Positions 62,249-64,000 of a stretch of DNA of 64,000 nt are shown here, piece by piece. Position 1 is the stretch's first letter; every line of letters begins with the position of its first letter. Location of the stretch: contig NZ_CP133262.1 of NCBI RefSeq assembly GCF_030915405.1, positions 2,046,001 through 2,110,000 on the forward strand, in the 5' to 3' direction. The notes under the pieces are model-generated. The model was not told the origin of the DNA. It did not search any database and saw only the letters and a program-made list of their open reading frames with translations. Both the position numbers and the translations under genes were made by a program. Source of the DNA: Neobacillus nitrireducens. Lineage in GTDB: Bacteria; Bacillota; Bacilli; Bacillales; Cytobacillaceae.

Positions 62249-63657
62249 TCAGAAACACCTTTTCTTTTCATTTCTCCCCAACTTCTATCCCCCATTATCA
62301 TTTGCCATATCCCCTCACAACGCCAAAATACGGTCAGCGGCCGATACCAAATGGTTTCAGTTAGAGAGTATAAAAACAATTTAACAATATCAGATACTTT
62401 CGGATACTTTGTTAGGCTCCATTCTTCTAGCAGAACCGCTGACATGGAAAAAATAGACCCGTATAAACAAGATAGAAGAAATAATAAAATAGAAAATTCA
62501 ACATAAATGCCCCCTAAAAATAAACAGAAGAACATAAATAGATATCCCGATAGCTCGATCACAGGTCCAAAAAATTCAACGATCCAAAAGTATGGGAACG
62601 ATATGAGACCAATCAATCCGTACTTCGGGTTAAAAGTTATCTTTTTATGTGTCCATAGGCTTTCAAACAGGCCTCTATGCCAACGTCTCCTTTGCCTGCG
62701 TAAGAAAGTAATGTCTTCAGGAACCTCCGTCCAACAAACCGGGTCAGGTACATAAACAATCTTTTTCTTAATATTTTTTTCCTTTAAGAATCGATGGATT
62801 CTAACGACTAATTCCATATCTTCCCCAACTGTATCTGTTCGATAACCACCTGCTGTAATTACCCAATGCTTGGAAAAAACACCAAAAGCACCTGAAATGA
62901 TTAATAAGAGATTATGACGACTTAAGCCAATTCTCCCCATTAAAAAAGCACGTAAATATTCGATGATTTGCATAACGACTAATGGATTATTCGATAAACC
63001 AATTTTTTGAATATGCCCGTTTTTGATTTGACAACCATTTGCGATTCGAACACTTCCGCCCGAGGCAATTACCTCTTCGTTCGAGTCAATTATAGGCTTC
63101 ATTACCTTTAAAAAAGCATCCGGTTCTAGTACTGAATCTCCATCTAATGAACAAAAATAGGGGTAATGGGAAAAGTTTAAACCCACATTAAGTGCGTCCG
63201 CCTTCCCTCCATTTTCCTTGTCAATCAGAAACAAATTGGACAGAATGGCTGATTGATAGATCTTACGAATCGGTTTTGTTTCGACCTGTTTTCTTACCAC
63301 TCGTTTTATTTCCTTCATATCGTAGTGTTCAATTACTTTTTCAAGTGTTTGATCGGTTGAACCGTCATTCACCACAATCACTTCAAATGTAGGGTAATTA
63401 ACGCTTAATAATGAGCGCACACTCTGAATAATACCAGCTTCTTCATTGTAAGCTGGGACGATAATGGATACCGGCTTGGTATAAAATTCATCCTCGTAAT
63501 CCTCATAGGCTTGAACTCTATCCAGCTGATATTCCTTCCTAAGATGGAAAAATGAGATAACCAAAATGGCAGAATAGAAAATAATGACAACGACCATATA
63601 GATAGCTATAAACCACGCAAAAAAAGTTACCACATCTCCCCATTGCAAAACAATCAT
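62245..63657 (-). CDS. processive family-2 glycosyltransferase (exopolysaccharide synthase-like)
   Basis: A 470-residue membrane synthase. It has one or two N-terminal TM helices (about 8-38), a cytoplasmic GT-A domain with NDGS (Asp98), D172GD174, GED (Asp280) and the processivity motif QRRRW (322-326), then three or four C-terminal TM helices. This is the layout of hyaluronan/PNAG/cellulose-type synthases; the sugar is not predictable. SD GGGGGATAG lies before the ATG. Coupled to the HEAT gene upstream and the GH-like gene downstream. Confidence 0.88.
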   Translation of the reverse strand: MIVLQWGDVVTFFAWFIAIYMVVVIIFYSAILVISFFHLRKEYQLDRVQAYEDYEDEFYTKPVSIIVPAYNEEAGIIQSVRSLLSVNYPTFEVIVVNDGSTDQTLEKVIEHYDMKEIKRVVRKQVETKPIRKIYQSAILSNLFLIDKENGGKADALNVGLNFSHYPYFCSLDGDSVLEPDAFLKVMKPIIDSNEEVIASGGSVRIANGCQIKNGHIQKIGLSNNPLVVMQIIEYLRAFLMGRIGLSRHNLLLIISGAFGVFSKHWVITAGGYRTDTVGEDMELVVRIHRFLKEKNIKKKIVYVPDPVCWTEVPEDITFLRRQRRRWHRGLFESLWTHKKITFNPKYGLIGLISFPYFWIVEFFGPVIELSGYLFMFFCLFLGGIYVEFSILLFLLSCLYGSIFSMSAVLLEEWSLTKYPKVSDIVKLFLYSLTETIWYRPLTVFWRCEGIWQMIMGDRSWGEMKRKGVSE

Positions 63658-63660
63658 TGT

Positions 63661-64000
63661 CTATCCCCCTTTGTGAAGCCATTCCCAGGCCATATCTTTC
63701 GCAAATGCATCTTTGGAAGTTTCTAATACTTCCCGCAAAATATCGTACCCATTTGGAAATTGACAGATTGCCTGACCAGCCTGCGACCGAACCCACCATG
63801 TTTGGTCATGCAAAAGTTCAATCAGCCTCGAAATCGCTTTGACTTCTTTTATTGAACCAACTAATTTAGCGGCAACCATTCTCTCTTCCCACTTGGCGGA
63901 ATAAAGAAGTTCTAGGTAAGGTTCTATATTTTTTACATAACCAATTTCAGATAATGCCTTTAAGGCTCTAAGCCTAATTTCCCCTTTATAGGAAGAAAAA
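63661..64000 (-). CDS. HEAT-repeat protein (5' part beyond window)
   Basis: A partial protein, open through the window end: the 113 visible codons contain at least three helical-repeat units (RLRALKALSEIGYVKNIEP, ERMVAAKLVGSIKEVKAI, WWVRSQAGQAICQFPNG). The ATG at 63879 is internal to the repeats and not the start. Its stop is 3 bp before the GT2 start, so it is in the same operon, probably as a scaffold or regulator of the synthase. Confidence 0.75.
   Translation of the reverse strand, partial: FSSYKGEIRLRALKALSEIGYVKNIEPYLELLYSAKWEERMVAAKLVGSIKEVKAISRLIELLHDQTWWVRSQAGQAICQFPNGYDILREVLETSKDAFAKDMAWEWLHKGG

Overview
The window is a low-GC, gene-dense chromosomal segment of an endospore-forming member of the Bacillaceae, probably Neobacillus/Bacillus sensu lato. 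Sporulation genes support this: an alpha/beta-type SASP, SpoVR, a YheC/D coat-associated ATP-grasp protein, and a sensor kinase behind a sigma-H-type promoter. So do the many B. subtilis-type orthologues (YheE, YxkF, MsmX, PbpG, AdeR/Ald, YhdB, PgcA, YhcU/YhcT, YkaA/Pit), Shine-Dalgarno-led TTG/GTG starts and Fur boxes. No rRNA, canonical tRNA, CRISPR array, prophage or intact IS element was seen.

Layout. 1-4.8 kb: spore-coat and small genes, yxkF-msmX (sugar ABC ATPase) and an SASP gene. The SASP gene has a sigma-G promoter and an unusually long leader holding two tRNA-like folds. 4.8-9.9 kb: fumarase, a 27-codon membrane peptide, a NAD(P)-binding protein, a class A PBP and an XRE regulator whose own promoter lies in a perfect palindrome. 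9.9-12.4 kb: Fur-controlled feoA-feoB plus a 51-aa FeoB-associated Cys-rich peptide. 12.7-17.7 kb: sporulation-type kinase, GNAT acetyltransferase and two CNNM/CorC transporters, each behind a hairpin that hides its ribosome binding site. 17.8-21.5 kb: small proteins, then an orphan F0-like operon (subunit a, a shortened b, and an AtpZ-like membrane domain fused to a soluble domain) with no c ring or F1. 21.5-29.4 kb: KimA-like permease, DUF445 protein, an acid phosphatase and a TetR-MMPL efflux pair sharing an operator. 29.4-35.4 kb: a repeat-rich gap and an alanine module (permease, AdeR, Ald, Alr).

35.4-45.6 kb is a minus-strand surface-glycan region: UDP-glucose dehydrogenase, a GT-C enzyme, a polyprenyl-phosphate-sugar-synthase-like GT2, a membrane phosphodiesterase, a flippase-like protein and an epimerase. 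Fur-controlled iron genes (FTR1 permease plus anchored protein, and a lipoprotein) are interleaved with it. 46.3-48.7 kb: a GTP cyclohydrolase II-RibD-HAD phosphatase operon that could make 5-amino-6-ribitylaminouracil without lumazine or riboflavin synthase. 48.8-58.9 kb: SpoVR, M14 peptidase, YhdB, SDR, PgcA, YhcU/YhcT, GlsB, YkaA-Pit and YitT. 59-64 kb: an exopolysaccharide-type operon (HEAT protein, processive GT2, large GH-like protein) running off the window.

The most unusual items are the tRNA-like SASP leader, the orphan F0 operon, the paired SD-sequestering leaders, the truncated riboflavin-type operon and a five-copy array with an exact 21-bp period.
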